64,000 nt of DNA. Source: Streptomyces sp. TLI_105. Its GTDB lineage: Bacteria; Actinomycetota; Actinomycetes; Streptomycetales; Streptomycetaceae. This document shows, piece after piece, positions 1 through 8,599 of the stretch. Where the stretch lies: the NCBI RefSeq assembly GCF_900105415.1, contig NZ_FNSM01000001.1, positions 2,890,501 to 2,954,500 of the forward strand, given 5' to 3'. A program made the translations under genes and the position numbers. The first letter of the stretch is position 1; the number at the start of each line of letters is the position of its first letter. The notes under the pieces were generated by a model. It did no database searches and was not told the DNA's origin. It worked only from the letters and a program-made list of their open reading frames with translations.

Positions 1-330
1 GGCATCAGCGGGATGCTGTTCCTGACCCTCGTGTTCGTCCTCTGTCTGGACGCCTCGATCCGGGCCTTCAGCCACGGGAACCAGACGATCAGTTACGCGA
101 CCGTGGCCGTCGTCTTCCTCGCGGGCAACGCTCTCGGTTCGGCGGCGCCCACCCCGGGCGGTGTCGGCGCGGTCGAGGGCGCGCTCACCGTCGGCCTGGT
201 CACCGTCGGCGGCCTGCCGATCGAGGTCGCGACCCCGGCGGTGCTCCTCTACCGCCTGCTGACGCTGTGGATCCCGGTGCTGCCGGGGTGGCTCTGCTTC
301 AACTGGCTGACCAAGCGGGAAGCCCTGTAG
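1..330 (+). CDS. C-terminal part of a flippase-like (UPF0104/YbhN) membrane protein
   Basis: The reading frame is open from the first base, so this is the 3' end of a longer gene and 109 residues are visible. The fragment is hydrophobic, with three or four membrane segments, and carries the block GSAAPTPGGVGAVEG. Such a Pro-Gly-Gly followed by a Glu is typical of the last helices of the lysylphosphatidylglycerol-synthase transmembrane family (UPF0104, YbhN/AglD2-like), thought to move lipid-linked or charged-lipid substrates across the membrane. No catalytic domain is visible in this fragment. A short basic tail (WLTKREAL) ends the protein. Substrate is unknown, and the family call rests on the conserved block and topology. 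Confidence 0.7.
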   Translation, partial: GISGMLFLTLVFVLCLDASIRAFSHGNQTISYATVAVVFLAGNALGSAAPTPGGVGAVEGALTVGLVTVGGLPIEVATPAVLLYRLLTLWIPVLPGWLCFNWLTKREAL

Positions 331-338
331 GGGCCCGT

Positions 339-376
339 CCCGCCGGTCGGGCCGAGCCCATGGCGTGACCGGCGGG
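339..376 (+). terminator. Hairpin after the flippase-like gene
   Basis: A 10-bp inverted repeat (339-348 with 367-376, 18-nt loop) lies just after the stop codon and is followed by a C-rich run. There is no U tract, as is usual in Streptomyces. Confidence 0.4.
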
Positions 377-447
377 CCCCCCTCGTCCGCCACCCGCTTG
401 GACCCCCGTCCCGCGCGGGGGCGCGGGCGGCGGCCCACGATGGGCCT

Positions 448-2028
448 ATGCCGATCTCCGCCGCCCAGCGCGCCGCTCTGCTCACCGCCACCACCGTGCT
501 GCTCGCCGCCGGTTGCTCGGACGGGGGAGACGGGGCGGCGAACGCGGCGAGGCCGTCCGCCGCCGCGAGCGGCCCGTCGGCGCTGACGGCGCAGAAGCTG
601 TCCTGGGCGCCGTGCCCGCCGCCGTCCGCCGCCGAGGGCGGGGGGACCTCGCCCTCACCGCTGCCCGGGGGGACCGCCTGGGAGTGCTCCTTCCTCCAGG
701 CGCCGCTCGACTGGTCGGCGCCGGACGGCGACAGGATCGAGCTGGCCCTCATCCGGGCCAGGGCCCGTGACGCCTCCCGGCGGATCGGTTCGCTCGTCTT
801 CAACTTCGGCGGGCCCGGCGGCTCCGGCATCAAGGGCCTGCCCGGTTTCGCGAACGACTACGAGGCCCTGCGCGGCCGCTACGACCTGGTCTCCTTCGAC
901 CCGCGCGGGGTCGGCCGCAGCGACCCCGTCGAGTGCGCCAGCGACAAGGAGCTCGACGCCTACTACGCCCTGGACTTCACCCCCGACGACACCGCCGAGG
1001 AGCGGACGCTCTCCGACGCGCAGAAGCGGTACGCGAAGGGCTGCGAGCGGGACGCGGGCGCGGCCCTGCCGCACGTCGGCACGGAGAACGCGGCCCGGGA
1101 CCTGGACCTGATGCGCCAGGTCCTCGGCGACGAGAAGCTGCACTACTTCGGCATCTCGTACGGCACCGAACTCGGCGGCGTCTACGCCCACATGTTCCCC
1201 GAGAACGTGGGCCGGGCCGTCTTCGACGCGGTCGTCGACCCGGAGGCGGGCGTCGAGGACGGCGCCCTCGGCCAGGCGAAGGGCTTCCAGCTCGCGCTGG
1301 ACAACTTCGCCCAGGACTGTGTGGACCGCGGCGACGAGTGCGCGCTGCCGGGCGACAGCGTCGCCGAGATCGAGAAGGGGATCACGGACCTCCTCGCGGC
1401 CCTCGACAAGAAGCCGATCCCCGGCATCGGCGACCGGAAGCTGACCCAGACGCAGGCCACCAACGGCATCGCGCAGGCCCTGTACTCGAAGGAGTTCTGG
1501 CCGTATCTGGAGCAGGGGCTGGACGCGGCCGACGGCGGCGACGGGGGACTGCTCCTCTCCCTGTCCGACTCGATGAACGGGCGCGGCGAGAACGGCTCGT
1601 ACAGCAACATCCAGGCCGCGAACGCGGCGATCAACTGCGTGGACTTCAAGGAGCGCTACACCCTCGGGCAGGCGAAGGAGCGGCTCGGCCAGTTCCGCGA
1701 GGCCTCCCCCGTCTTCGGCGACTTCATGGGCTGGGCGCTGGCGAGCTGCTCGAACTGGCCGGTGCCGGGAGGGTGGGAGCACCCGGACGTCTCCGCGCCG
1801 GGCTCGGCGCCGATCCTGGTCGTCGGGAACACCGGCGACCCGGCCACGCCGTACGAGGGCGCCCGGGCCATGGTGAAGGCGCTCGGCAAGGGCGTCGGGG
1901 TGGAGCTGACGTACGAGGGCGAGGGCCACGGCGCGTACAACGGCGGCAGCACGTGCGTGAAGAAGGCGGTGGACGACTACCTGCTGGCGGGCAAGGTCCC
2001 GGCCTCGGGCACGGTCTGCAAGAAGTGA
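448..2028 (+). CDS. Secreted alpha/beta-hydrolase lipoprotein, tripeptidyl-aminopeptidase (TAP/SlpD-like) family
   Basis: A 526-residue exported hydrolase. The N-terminus is a lipoprotein signal with lipobox LAAGC, lipid-carrying Cys about residue 23. The alpha/beta-hydrolase fold follows, with an oxyanion-region motif NFGGPGGSG near 122 and nucleophile elbow GISYG with Ser about 237. The TAP-like C-terminal domain supplies Asp about 464 (GNTGDPATP) and His about 494 (GEGHG). The complete triad suggests an active serine exopeptidase that removes short peptides from extracellular protein, as described for Streptomyces TAP and SlpD/SlpE. Length fits the family. The ATG start is chosen because the signal peptide begins directly there; no clear Shine-Dalgarno precedes it, and a CACGAT box six bases upstream may mean a leaderless mRNA. 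Substrate preference is inferred from family only. Confidence 0.88.
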   Translation: MPISAAQRAALLTATTVLLAAGCSDGGDGAANAARPSAAASGPSALTAQKLSWAPCPPPSAAEGGGTSPSPLPGGTAWECSFLQAPLDWSAPDGDRIELALIRARARDASRRIGSLVFNFGGPGGSGIKGLPGFANDYEALRGRYDLVSFDPRGVGRSDPVECASDKELDAYYALDFTPDDTAEERTLSDAQKRYAKGCERDAGAALPHVGTENAARDLDLMRQVLGDEKLHYFGISYGTELGGVYAHMFPENVGRAVFDAVVDPEAGVEDGALGQAKGFQLALDNFAQDCVDRGDECALPGDSVAEIEKGITDLLAALDKKPIPGIGDRKLTQTQATNGIAQALYSKEFWPYLEQGLDAADGGDGGLLLSLSDSMNGRGENGSYSNIQAANAAINCVDFKERYTLGQAKERLGQFREASPVFGDFMGWALASCSNWPVPGGWEHPDVSAPGSAPILVVGNTGDPATPYEGARAMVKALGKGVGVELTYEGEGHGAYNGGSTCVKKAVDDYLLAGKVPASGTVCKK

Positions 2029-2043
2029 CGGCCCCGGGCGCGC

Positions 2044-2084
2044 GGAAGGCCCCGGACCTGAGGGAGTCAGGTCCGGGGCCTTCC
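2044..2084. terminator. Bidirectional terminator between convergent genes
   Basis: A perfect 18-bp inverted repeat (2044-2061 and 2067-2084) with a 5-nt loop lies between the stop codons of the peptidase and moeZ. It is symmetric, so it can serve both transcripts. Confidence 0.85.
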
Positions 2085-2094
2085 GTTCACCGCT

Positions 2095-3273
2095 CTAGTA
2101 GACCGGCTTCTCGGGCTCGATCTGGTGGACCCAGCCGATCACGCCGCCGCCGACGTGGACCGCGTCCGCGAAGCCCGCGGACTTGAGCACCGCGAGGACT
2201 TCCGCACTGCGGACACCCGTCTTGCAGTGCAGGACGATCCGCCTGTCCTGCGGGAGGTCCTGGAGGGCGTTGCCCATCAGGAACTCGTTCTTCGGGATCA
2301 GCCGCGCGCCCGGGATCGAGACGATCTCGTACTCGTTCGGCTCGCGGACGTCGATGATGTCGATCTTCTCGTCCGCGTCGATCCACTCCTTGAGCTGCTT
2401 CGGAGTGATCGTCGAGCCGAGCGCCGCCTCCTGGGCCTCCTCGGACACGACGCCGCAGAAGGCCTCGTAGTCGATGAGCTCGGTGACGGTCGGGTTCTCG
2501 CCGCAGACCGCGCAGTTGGGGTCCTTGCGGACCTTGACCTGGCGGTACTGCATCTCCAGGGCGTCGTAGATCATCAGACGGCCGACCAGCGGGTCGCCCA
2601 CGCCGGCCAGGACCTTGATGGCCTCGGTGACCTGGATGGAGCCGATGGACGCGCAGAGCACGCCCAGGACGCCGCCCTCGGCGCAGGACGGGACCATGCC
2701 CGGCGGCGGGGGCTCCGGGTAGAGGCAGCGGTAGCAGGGGCCGTACTCGGACCAGAAGACGGACGCCTGGCCGTCGAAGCGGTAGATCGAGCCCCAGACG
2801 TACGGCTTGTTCAGCAGCACGCAGGCGTCGTTCACCAGGTAACGGGTGGCGAAGTTGTCGGTGCCGTCGACGATCAGGTCGTACTGGCTGAAGATGTCCA
2901 TCACGTTGTCGGCCTCGAGCCGCTCCTCGTGAAGGATCACGTTCACGTACGGGTTGATGCCGAGCACGCTGTCGCGCGCCGACTCGGCCTTGGAGCGGCC
3001 GATGTCGGCCTGGCTGTGGATGATCTGGCGCTGGAGGTTCGACTCGTCCACCTCGTCGAACTCCACGATGCCGAGCGTTCCCACGCCGGCGGCGGCCAGG
3101 TACATCAGGGCCGGGGAACCGAGGCCGCCGGCGCCCACACACAGCACCTTGGCGTTCTTCAGCCGCTTCTGCCCGTCCATCCCGACGTCGGGGATGATCA
3201 GGTGGCGGGAGTACCTGCGGACCTCGTCTACGGTGAGCTCGGCGGCCGGCTCGACCAGGGGTGGCAGCGACAC
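2095..3273 (-). CDS. moeZ: Adenylyltransferase/sulfurtransferase MoeZ (E1-like ThiF domain plus rhodanese domain)
   Basis: 392 residues. Residues about 15-250 form an E1-like adenylating domain with nucleotide motif GAGGLGSP and two CxxC zinc pairs (CYRC, CAVC). Residues about 290-390 form a rhodanese domain with persulfide Cys in HCKTGVRS. In actinobacteria MoeZ adenylates and then thiocarboxylates the C-terminal Gly of sulfur-carrier proteins (MoaD, CysO, ThiS, QbsE types), feeding molybdopterin, cysteine and some antibiotic pathways. The GTG start has GGAG five bases upstream. A sigma-R-type promoter lies at 3318-3343, which fits thiol-stress control of a sulfur-transfer enzyme. The gene is complete and its key residues are present. 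Confidence 0.95.
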   Translation of the reverse strand: MSLPPLVEPAAELTVDEVRRYSRHLIIPDVGMDGQKRLKNAKVLCVGAGGLGSPALMYLAAAGVGTLGIVEFDEVDESNLQRQIIHSQADIGRSKAESARDSVLGINPYVNVILHEERLEADNVMDIFSQYDLIVDGTDNFATRYLVNDACVLLNKPYVWGSIYRFDGQASVFWSEYGPCYRCLYPEPPPPGMVPSCAEGGVLGVLCASIGSIQVTEAIKVLAGVGDPLVGRLMIYDALEMQYRQVKVRKDPNCAVCGENPTVTELIDYEAFCGVVSEEAQEAALGSTITPKQLKEWIDADEKIDIIDVREPNEYEIVSIPGARLIPKNEFLMGNALQDLPQDRRIVLHCKTGVRSAEVLAVLKSAGFADAVHVGGGVIGWVHQIEPEKPVY

Positions 3274-3317
3274 GGGGACTCCGGTGGTCGGGATGTCAGT
3301 ACGGTTGTTCTCCCCGT

Positions 3318-3343
3318 AACACTGCCACGCCCCTTCTCATTCC
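3318..3343 (-). promoter_or_regulatory. Sigma-R-type promoter of moeZ
   Basis: On the minus strand GGAAT (plus 3339-3343) is followed after exactly 18 bases by GTT (plus 3318-3320). This matches the Streptomyces sigma-R consensus GGGAAT-N18-GTT for thiol-oxidative stress. It sits about 45 bases before the moeZ start and overlaps the end of the upstream hydrolase gene. Confidence 0.75.
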
Positions 3344-4083
3344 GAGACACCCGTTCCGATCCGCGAGACGATTTCGTCCCAGTAGCCGGGCAGCGATTGG
3401 AATGGTGTGGTTTGTCCCGGCCGCCCCGCGCGGTCCGTGAAGAAGATCGTTCCCGCCCCCTGCCAGCGGGCGATCCGCAGGGCCTCGTCCAGGTGGGTGC
3501 GCGGAATCCCGTGGACGAGGTGGACGAACTTGGCCTCCGTGTACTCGGCGGTCCACTCCGCCACCTGCGACCAGCGGTAGTCCACCCAGGAGCCGGCGAA
3601 GGTCACCAGCTGGTCGGCGGCCTCGGCGTACCCCGGGTGGGGGTGGGTGCCGTGGCCGAGGACGAGATGGGCCTCGCCGCCGAGGACGGCCTCCAGGGCC
3701 GCGGTGAGCCGCCGCGTCCCGGCCAGGTCCGCCCGGTCGGCGGGGGCCCGGTCCAGGTAGAAGCCGTCGACCCGGTACCAGTCGAGGAAGCGGTGGGCGT
3801 CCGAGACGAGCTCCCCGAAGGGCCGGGAGCCGTGCGCCAGGTCCAGGTGCCCGAGCACCTTCACCCCGGCGTTCCGCAGCTTCCCGGCCGCCTCCAGACA
3901 GTGCGGGTCGGGGCGGCTCCCGGGGCCCTCCGCCACGTTGAGCACCGCCCAGTGCAGCGGGGTCCCCGGACGGGTCAGCTCGGCCCACTCGACGGGGGCG
4001 AGCAGCGGATGGGCGTAGCCGGGGACGCCGAAGCCGAGCGCCTGGACGGCCCCGGTGGCCGTGGTCCTCGTCAGATGCGACAC
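3337..4083 (-). CDS. Spherulation-specific family 4 / GH114-like TIM-barrel glycoside hydrolase homologue
   Basis: 248 residues, no signal peptide. The whole protein looks like one TIM-barrel of the spherulin-4 type, related to endo-alpha-1,4-polygalactosaminidase (GH114) and to the hydrolase domain of PelA (GH166). Characteristic blocks are a first strand ALGFGVPGYAHP, the strand ending GHLDLAHG, and YRVDGFYLDRAPAD about residues 103-116, where the DGFYLD acid residue corresponds to the conserved Spherulin-4 DG-F-D motif. Its GTG start overlaps the upstream epimerase gene by 13 bp, so the two are translationally coupled. Lack of a signal peptide suggests a cytoplasmic role or export by an unrecognised route. 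Likely acts on an amino-sugar polymer made by this locus (inference). Confidence 0.75.
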   Translation of the reverse strand: MSHLTRTTATGAVQALGFGVPGYAHPLLAPVEWAELTRPGTPLHWAVLNVAEGPGSRPDPHCLEAAGKLRNAGVKVLGHLDLAHGSRPFGELVSDAHRFLDWYRVDGFYLDRAPADRADLAGTRRLTAALEAVLGGEAHLVLGHGTHPHPGYAEAADQLVTFAGSWVDYRWSQVAEWTAEYTEAKFVHLVHGIPRTHLDEALRIARWQGAGTIFFTDRAGRPGQTTPFQSLPGYWDEIVSRIGTGVSE

Positions 4084-5042
4084 GCCGCCTCCATCCAGAT
4101 GTCGGCGAGGGACTCCTCCAGATTGATCCGGGGCCGCCAGCCGAGCCGGTCGCGGGCGGTGCGGACGTCCGCCTGCTGCCAGGGCCCGCAGCCGTCGGGG
4201 TACGGGTACGGGGCGGAGGCCAGCTGGTCGGCGATGGTCCCCTCGGTGCGGGGGGCGCCGATCATCGGGCGCTGCGGGATGCCGTGCGGGGCGTCCAGCT
4301 CGTGCAGATTGCCGGAGTAGCCGGCGACCCGGGCGAGGACGGCGGCGGCGTCCCGGAGCTTGACGGCGCGGCCGGTGCCGATGTTGACGACGCCCTGGGC
4401 GGCGGAGAGGGAGGCGGCGTGGACGGCCCGCGCCACGTCCCGTACGTCGACGAAGTCCCGCTGCACGCCGAGGCCGCTGAGCTTGAGCTCGCCGTCCCCG
4501 GCCTGCATGGCGCGGCGCATCGCCTCGGCGAGGCGGCCGAGCGGGGAGCCGGCGGGCGTGCCGGGGCCGACCGGGGAGAAGACCCGCAGGACGACGGCGT
4601 CGAGTCCGGAGCCGAGGACGAGTTCCGTCGCGGCGAGCTTGGACACGCCGTACGGGCCGCCGGGGCGCGGGATCGCGTCCTCGGCCGTGGAGGAGCCGGG
4701 CTGGCTCGGCCCGTACTCCGAGGCGCAGCCGACCTGGACGAGCCGGGCCCCGCAGCCGCTGCGGCGCAGCGCCTCGCAGACGGTGGCGACGGCGACGGTG
4801 TTGTGCCGGGTCAGCTCGCGGGCGCCGCCGCGGGTGGCTCCGGCGCAGTTGACGACGACCCCGGGGTGGACGGCGTCCAGGAAGCGGGTGAGCGCGCCGG
4901 GGCTGCCGGAGGCGAGGTCGAAGCGCACGTCGGCGTCGTCGCCCCGGCCGAGCGCGGTGAGGTGGACGGCCGGGTCGGCGAGCAGCCGGTCGGCGACGAA
5001 GCGTCCGATGAAGCCGTTGGCTCCGAGCAGTAGCACCCTCAT
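4071..5042 (-). CDS. Extended SDR NAD-dependent sugar epimerase/dehydratase
   Basis: 323 residues from the ATG at 5042; upstream in-frame codons encode only low-complexity basic sequence, so the start with the Rossmann strand directly after it was chosen. The N-terminus MRVLLLGANGFIG carries the GxxGxxG dinucleotide motif, and the catalytic YGVSK (Tyr-x3-Lys) is present near residues 149-153, preceded by a Ser-rich strand (GCASEYGPS). Members interconvert nucleotide sugars such as UDP-Glc/UDP-Gal or UDP-GlcNAc/UDP-GalNAc. It is coupled to the spherulin-4-like gene and lies downstream of the PelF-like transferase, so supplying an activated hexosamine for that transferase is the simplest role, comparable to PelX beside Pel loci (inference). 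Exact substrate cannot be read from sequence. Confidence 0.8.
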   Translation of the reverse strand: MRVLLLGANGFIGRFVADRLLADPAVHLTALGRGDDADVRFDLASGSPGALTRFLDAVHPGVVVNCAGATRGGARELTRHNTVAVATVCEALRRSGCGARLVQVGCASEYGPSQPGSSTAEDAIPRPGGPYGVSKLAATELVLGSGLDAVVLRVFSPVGPGTPAGSPLGRLAEAMRRAMQAGDGELKLSGLGVQRDFVDVRDVARAVHAASLSAAQGVVNIGTGRAVKLRDAAAVLARVAGYSGNLHELDAPHGIPQRPMIGAPRTEGTIADQLASAPYPYPDGCGPWQQADVRTARDRLGWRPRINLEESLADIWMEAACRI

Positions 5043-5184
5043 CGTGCGGCCCCTACGTGCCGACCGGCCGGTCCTTGGGTTCGAGGGGTCATGATCTTCG
5101 TTCTCCTTGCGGGGTGATGAGAAAGGTGACGGGGCACGCCCGCGGCGTCGGCTCCGCGGGTGAGCGGGGTCTTCATGGGGGTGC

Positions 5185-6948
5185 TCACGGGGTGGCGTGG
5201 GCCGAGGCCCGGGCGAGGGCACCGGTCGCGTGGGCCAGCAGGCCGAGCGCGGCGGCGCCGCAGACGAGGGTGGGTACGGCCCCGGGGCCCCGGGCTTCGA
5301 CGAGGGCTCGCACGGGGGCGGCGAGCGCGTCGAAGCCGGGGGCGGGGACGCGGGCGGCGAGGACGCTCGCGAGGGCGAGGACCTCGCCGGCGCAGGCGGC
5401 GGCGAGGACGGTGGCGGCCGTCTCGGGATGGCCGTGGACGGTGTGGAGCCGGGCGAGCAGCAGGAGCGCCCCGAGGGCGAGGGCTCCGGAGCTGAAGCCG
5501 GTGAGGGCCAGCAGGCCGGCGAGGGCGAGGAGTTGGAGGGTCACGGTGCCGAGGAGCAGCGGCCGGGTGGCGGCGGCGAAGTCGGCGAGGCCGCGGCTGT
5601 CGGCGATCCGGCGGCGGGCCCGGCTCGCGAAGAGGTGGGCGCCCCAGGCGGCGGGGGCGACGGCGAGGGCGAGGCCCAGGAGGGGTGCGGGGGCGATCTC
5701 CCAGGGCCCGTCGGGGCCGCCGGTGAGGACCTGGTCCAGGAGTCCGTCGCCGCCGACCGCGTACGCCAGGAGCCAGAGGGTCCAGAGCCGGGCGGCGGGG
5801 ACGGTCCCCCCGTCCGGGGCGCGGAAGGGGCCCTGCCGGACGGCGAGCAGCAGGGCCCCGCCGAGGGCGAGGGCCCCGGCGGCCCCGACGGCGAGCCGCG
5901 CGGGCCCGTGTCCGAAGGCGAGTCCGAGTCCCGTGAGCCCGGCGGCCCCGCCGGGGGCGAGGGCGGCGAGCGCCCAGGGCGCCCGTGCCCGCTCCGGCTC
6001 CGCGACGGGCGCGGGCCTCTCCTGTCCGCGGGGCACGCGCGCGTACAGCTCCTCGGCGAGCGAGAACACGTCCCGGTGCCGGAACCGCGCGGCGGTCCGG
6101 TCGGTGAACCCCTGCGCTTCGAGACCCGCGGCGATCTCCAACGGGTCGACGGCCCGCTCGCAGAGCTCCCGGTGACGGTGCATGAGCACCTTCACGGGGT
6201 CGGCCTGCCCGCGCCGACCCCGGGGGCGGGCGGCGTCCGCGGCGGTGCCGGGCGGTGTGAGCCGGGGCGCGGTGCCGGCCGGAGCGGTGCCGTCCGTGAC
6301 GGTGCCGTCCGGGGCGGGCCGGGGCGGGGTGCCATCCGTGACAGTGCCGGCCGGGGCGGGCCGGGGCGCAGTGCCGTCCGTGACGGTGCCGTCCGGGGCG
6401 GGCCGGGGCGCGGTGCCGGCCGGGGCGGCCGCGGGGTGGTCCTCGACGCGGGTCGGCTCGGGCCGTTCGGGCTGCTCGACCGACTCGGCCCGGTCGGCCG
6501 GCTCCAGGTCCGGGCCGGGGCCCTTCGGGGCCGGGCCGGAGGCCGGCGGGACCGGGCCGGAAGCCGACGGGGTCGGGCAGGAAGCCGGCGGGGTCGGCGA
6601 ATCCGACGGGGCCGCCGCCGAGGCCGCGTCCTGCCAGACCACCGACGCCGGTTCCTGCCACTCCGTCGGCGCCAGGCCCTGCCGCTCCTCCAGGGACGGC
6701 TCCTGCCGGTCCGTCATCGCCGGGGCCGGCTCCTCCGGCGTGTCCCAGGCCGTGCCGGGGCGCGGGGGCGTCGTGGTGGTCGTCTCCGGGAGCGGGGCTA
6801 TCCCGGAGGGGGCGGCGTCGACGGGGTCCTCGGGGGCGGGGGCGCGCAGGTCGAGGGTGCCGGCCGCGGTGAGGGCGGGGGTGCCGAGGAGGGCTTCGGA
6901 GCGGGCGTCCCAGGCTCCGGGGCTCGTCGGGGCGGCGGAGCCGCGCAT
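5185..6948 (-). CDS. Multi-spanning membrane protein with long disordered N-terminus, in exopolysaccharide locus
   Basis: 587 residues from the ATG at 6948, which has an AAGGAGG site seven bases upstream; another ATG at 6969 overlaps the upstream gene's stop and has a weaker site. About the first 240 residues are Pro/Ala/Thr-rich with repeats of the form GTVTDGTAPRPAPD. A short conserved-looking region (about 245-305, including RHRELCERAVDPLE and FRHRDVFSLAEELY) follows, then about eight hydrophobic helices to the C-terminus. I do not recognise the family. Its position between a PelF-like transferase and a sugar epimerase suggests a membrane partner for polymer synthesis or export, functionally like PelG or PelE, but there is no clear sequence similarity to either. 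It is also typical of loosely annotated Streptomyces 'integral membrane proteins'. Confidence 0.75.
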   Translation of the reverse strand: MRGSAAPTSPGAWDARSEALLGTPALTAAGTLDLRAPAPEDPVDAAPSGIAPLPETTTTTPPRPGTAWDTPEEPAPAMTDRQEPSLEERQGLAPTEWQEPASVVWQDAASAAAPSDSPTPPASCPTPSASGPVPPASGPAPKGPGPDLEPADRAESVEQPERPEPTRVEDHPAAAPAGTAPRPAPDGTVTDGTAPRPAPAGTVTDGTPPRPAPDGTVTDGTAPAGTAPRLTPPGTAADAARPRGRRGQADPVKVLMHRHRELCERAVDPLEIAAGLEAQGFTDRTAARFRHRDVFSLAEELYARVPRGQERPAPVAEPERARAPWALAALAPGGAAGLTGLGLAFGHGPARLAVGAAGALALGGALLLAVRQGPFRAPDGGTVPAARLWTLWLLAYAVGGDGLLDQVLTGGPDGPWEIAPAPLLGLALAVAPAAWGAHLFASRARRRIADSRGLADFAAATRPLLLGTVTLQLLALAGLLALTGFSSGALALGALLLLARLHTVHGHPETAATVLAAACAGEVLALASVLAARVPAPGFDALAAPVRALVEARGPGAVPTLVCGAAALGLLAHATGALARASAHATP

Positions 6949-6961
6949 GGGGGTGCCTCCT

Positions 6962-8599
6962 TCAGGCATCGGGGGCTCCCGTCCCCGCGGTCACGGTCTT
7001 GTGCGCCCAGCTGCCGGGCACATGGGCCTCGGCCGGGTGGGCGAAGGGGACGCCGTCCCCGGGGCGGTGGCGCACCGGCGCGTGGGAGAGGAGTTCGAGG
7101 TAGATGCCGCGGAACGCGGCGAGGTTCTGTTCGACGGTGAAGAGTTCGAGTGCGCGGGCGCGGGCGGCGGCGCCGAGCCGGTGGCGGCGCCCGGGGTCGC
7201 GGAGCAGCGCGAGGCAGGCGTCGGCGAGCGCCCGGGGGTTGCGCGGGGGGACGACGAGGCCGGTGCCGCCGATGATCTCGACGACGGCGCCGACGTCGGT
7301 GGAGACGGTGGCCCGCGCGCAGAACATCGCTTCGACGAGGCTGGCGGGGAAGCCCTCGACGAGGCTGGACATGACGACGAGCGCGCCGGAGGCGTACGTG
7401 TCCTCCAGGGTGGGCGCCTCGGGGCCGCCGAGCTCCTCGAAGGTGACGGGGTTCTCGCCGACGGCGTGCGCCCCGGGGGCCTCGTCGGGGAAGAGCTGGG
7501 CGGCGAGTCCCTTGCAGTACGTGAGGTAGGCGCCGCCGCCCGGTTCGCGTTCGGGCACGGCGACGATCCGCAGCCGGGCGTCGGGCTGGCGGGCCCGGAT
7601 CTCGGCGAAGGCGTGGAGGAGGCCGATGAGGTCCTTGGCGGGCTCGACGCGGCCGACCCAGACGAGGGTGGCGGGGTCGCCGCTCTCCTCGTCCTCGCCG
7701 ACCTCGGCGAAGCGTTCGGCGGCCATGCCGGGGTGGACGGTGCGGATGCGGGCCCGGTCGGCGCCGCACTTCTCCTGCCAGCGGCGGGCGTGGGCGTTGC
7801 CGGGGGTGAGGAGGGCGGCCTGCCGGTAGACCTCGCCGACGAGCCGGCCGTGGAGGGCGGCGAGCAGGGCGCGCAGGGGGGTGGAGCGGTGGGCGCCGGC
7901 CGCGGAGAGGTAGTGGGCGCGCAGCGGTACGCCGTACTCGGTGACGAGCAGCGGGGTTCCGAAGAAGCGTTTGGCCAGCAGGCCGGGGAGGGCGGTGGTG
8001 CCTCCGGCGGCGGCGTGGCAGAGGTCGGCGGCGCCGAGCGCGTCGTCCTCGTACCAGTCGAGGGAGAGGGGTCGAAGCACCCGCTCCAGGTGCTCGGCGA
8101 AGGCGAGGTGGTCGGGGAGTCCGGCGGCGGCCGCGCCCCGGCGTGCGCCCGGCGCGCGGCAGGCGGCCTCCAGGGCGCGGACGGCGTCGTCGGAGCGGAG
8201 CGCCCCGGGCAGTCCGCCGCGCTCGCGGGCGAGTTCGGCGAGGGCGTAGAGCCCGTCGGCGAAGGAGGTCTCGTCGTCCTCGGCGCAGAGGCCGGTGGCG
8301 AGCCGGTGGTAGGCGTCGGTGAAGCGGCGCCGCTCGTGGCGTCCGTAGGCCCGGCGGGAGGCGCGCTGCTCGCAGAGGCTCCACGTTCCGGAGGCCGCCG
8401 GGGCTCCGTCGGGGCCGCCGAGGTCGGCGGTGCGGGCGACGCGGGCGTTCGGCGGCAGGGGCCGCGGGGTGCCGGCGGGGCCGAGGGCGTAGAGGTCGAA
8501 CCGGTGCTGTCCGAGCCCGTGCACGAGCCGTTCGCACCAGTGTCCGGACTCACCGGTGGCGTACGGGTAGCCACCCTCCGTGAGCAGTCCGATCCGCAC
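6962..8599 (-). CDS. PelF-like GT4 glycosyltransferase (DUF3492 plus glycosyl transferases group 1)
   Basis: 546 residues from the GTG at 8599, chosen because RIGLLTEGGYPYATGES begins right after it; upstream in-frame residues are unlike protein sequence. The N-terminal half matches the DUF3492 signature (TEG-YP---G---W), the hallmark of PelF. The C-terminal half is a GT-B Rossmann domain with VWVGRVEPAKD, and an E-x7-E donor site EGFPASLVE. PelF polymerises the cationic hexosamine Pel polysaccharide in the cytoplasm from UDP-sugars. It is the first gene of a minus-strand set with a membrane protein, epimerase and spherulin-4 hydrolase. DUF3492 transferases outside true Pel clusters may make other polymers, so the product is uncertain while the family is well supported. 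Confidence 0.85.
   Translation of the reverse strand: MRIGLLTEGGYPYATGESGHWCERLVHGLGQHRFDLYALGPAGTPRPLPPNARVARTADLGGPDGAPAASGTWSLCEQRASRRAYGRHERRRFTDAYHRLATGLCAEDDETSFADGLYALAELARERGGLPGALRSDDAVRALEAACRAPGARRGAAAAGLPDHLAFAEHLERVLRPLSLDWYEDDALGAADLCHAAAGGTTALPGLLAKRFFGTPLLVTEYGVPLRAHYLSAAGAHRSTPLRALLAALHGRLVGEVYRQAALLTPGNAHARRWQEKCGADRARIRTVHPGMAAERFAEVGEDEESGDPATLVWVGRVEPAKDLIGLLHAFAEIRARQPDARLRIVAVPEREPGGGAYLTYCKGLAAQLFPDEAPGAHAVGENPVTFEELGGPEAPTLEDTYASGALVVMSSLVEGFPASLVEAMFCARATVSTDVGAVVEIIGGTGLVVPPRNPRALADACLALLRDPGRRHRLGAAARARALELFTVEQNLAAFRGIYLELLSHAPVRHRPGDGVPFAHPAEAHVPGSWAHKTVTAGTGAPDA

Noticed and set aside
2125..4320. A 731-codon plus-strand frame across moeZ and its neighbours.
   Set aside because: Antisense to three genes with clear motifs; no ribosome site or conserved domain.
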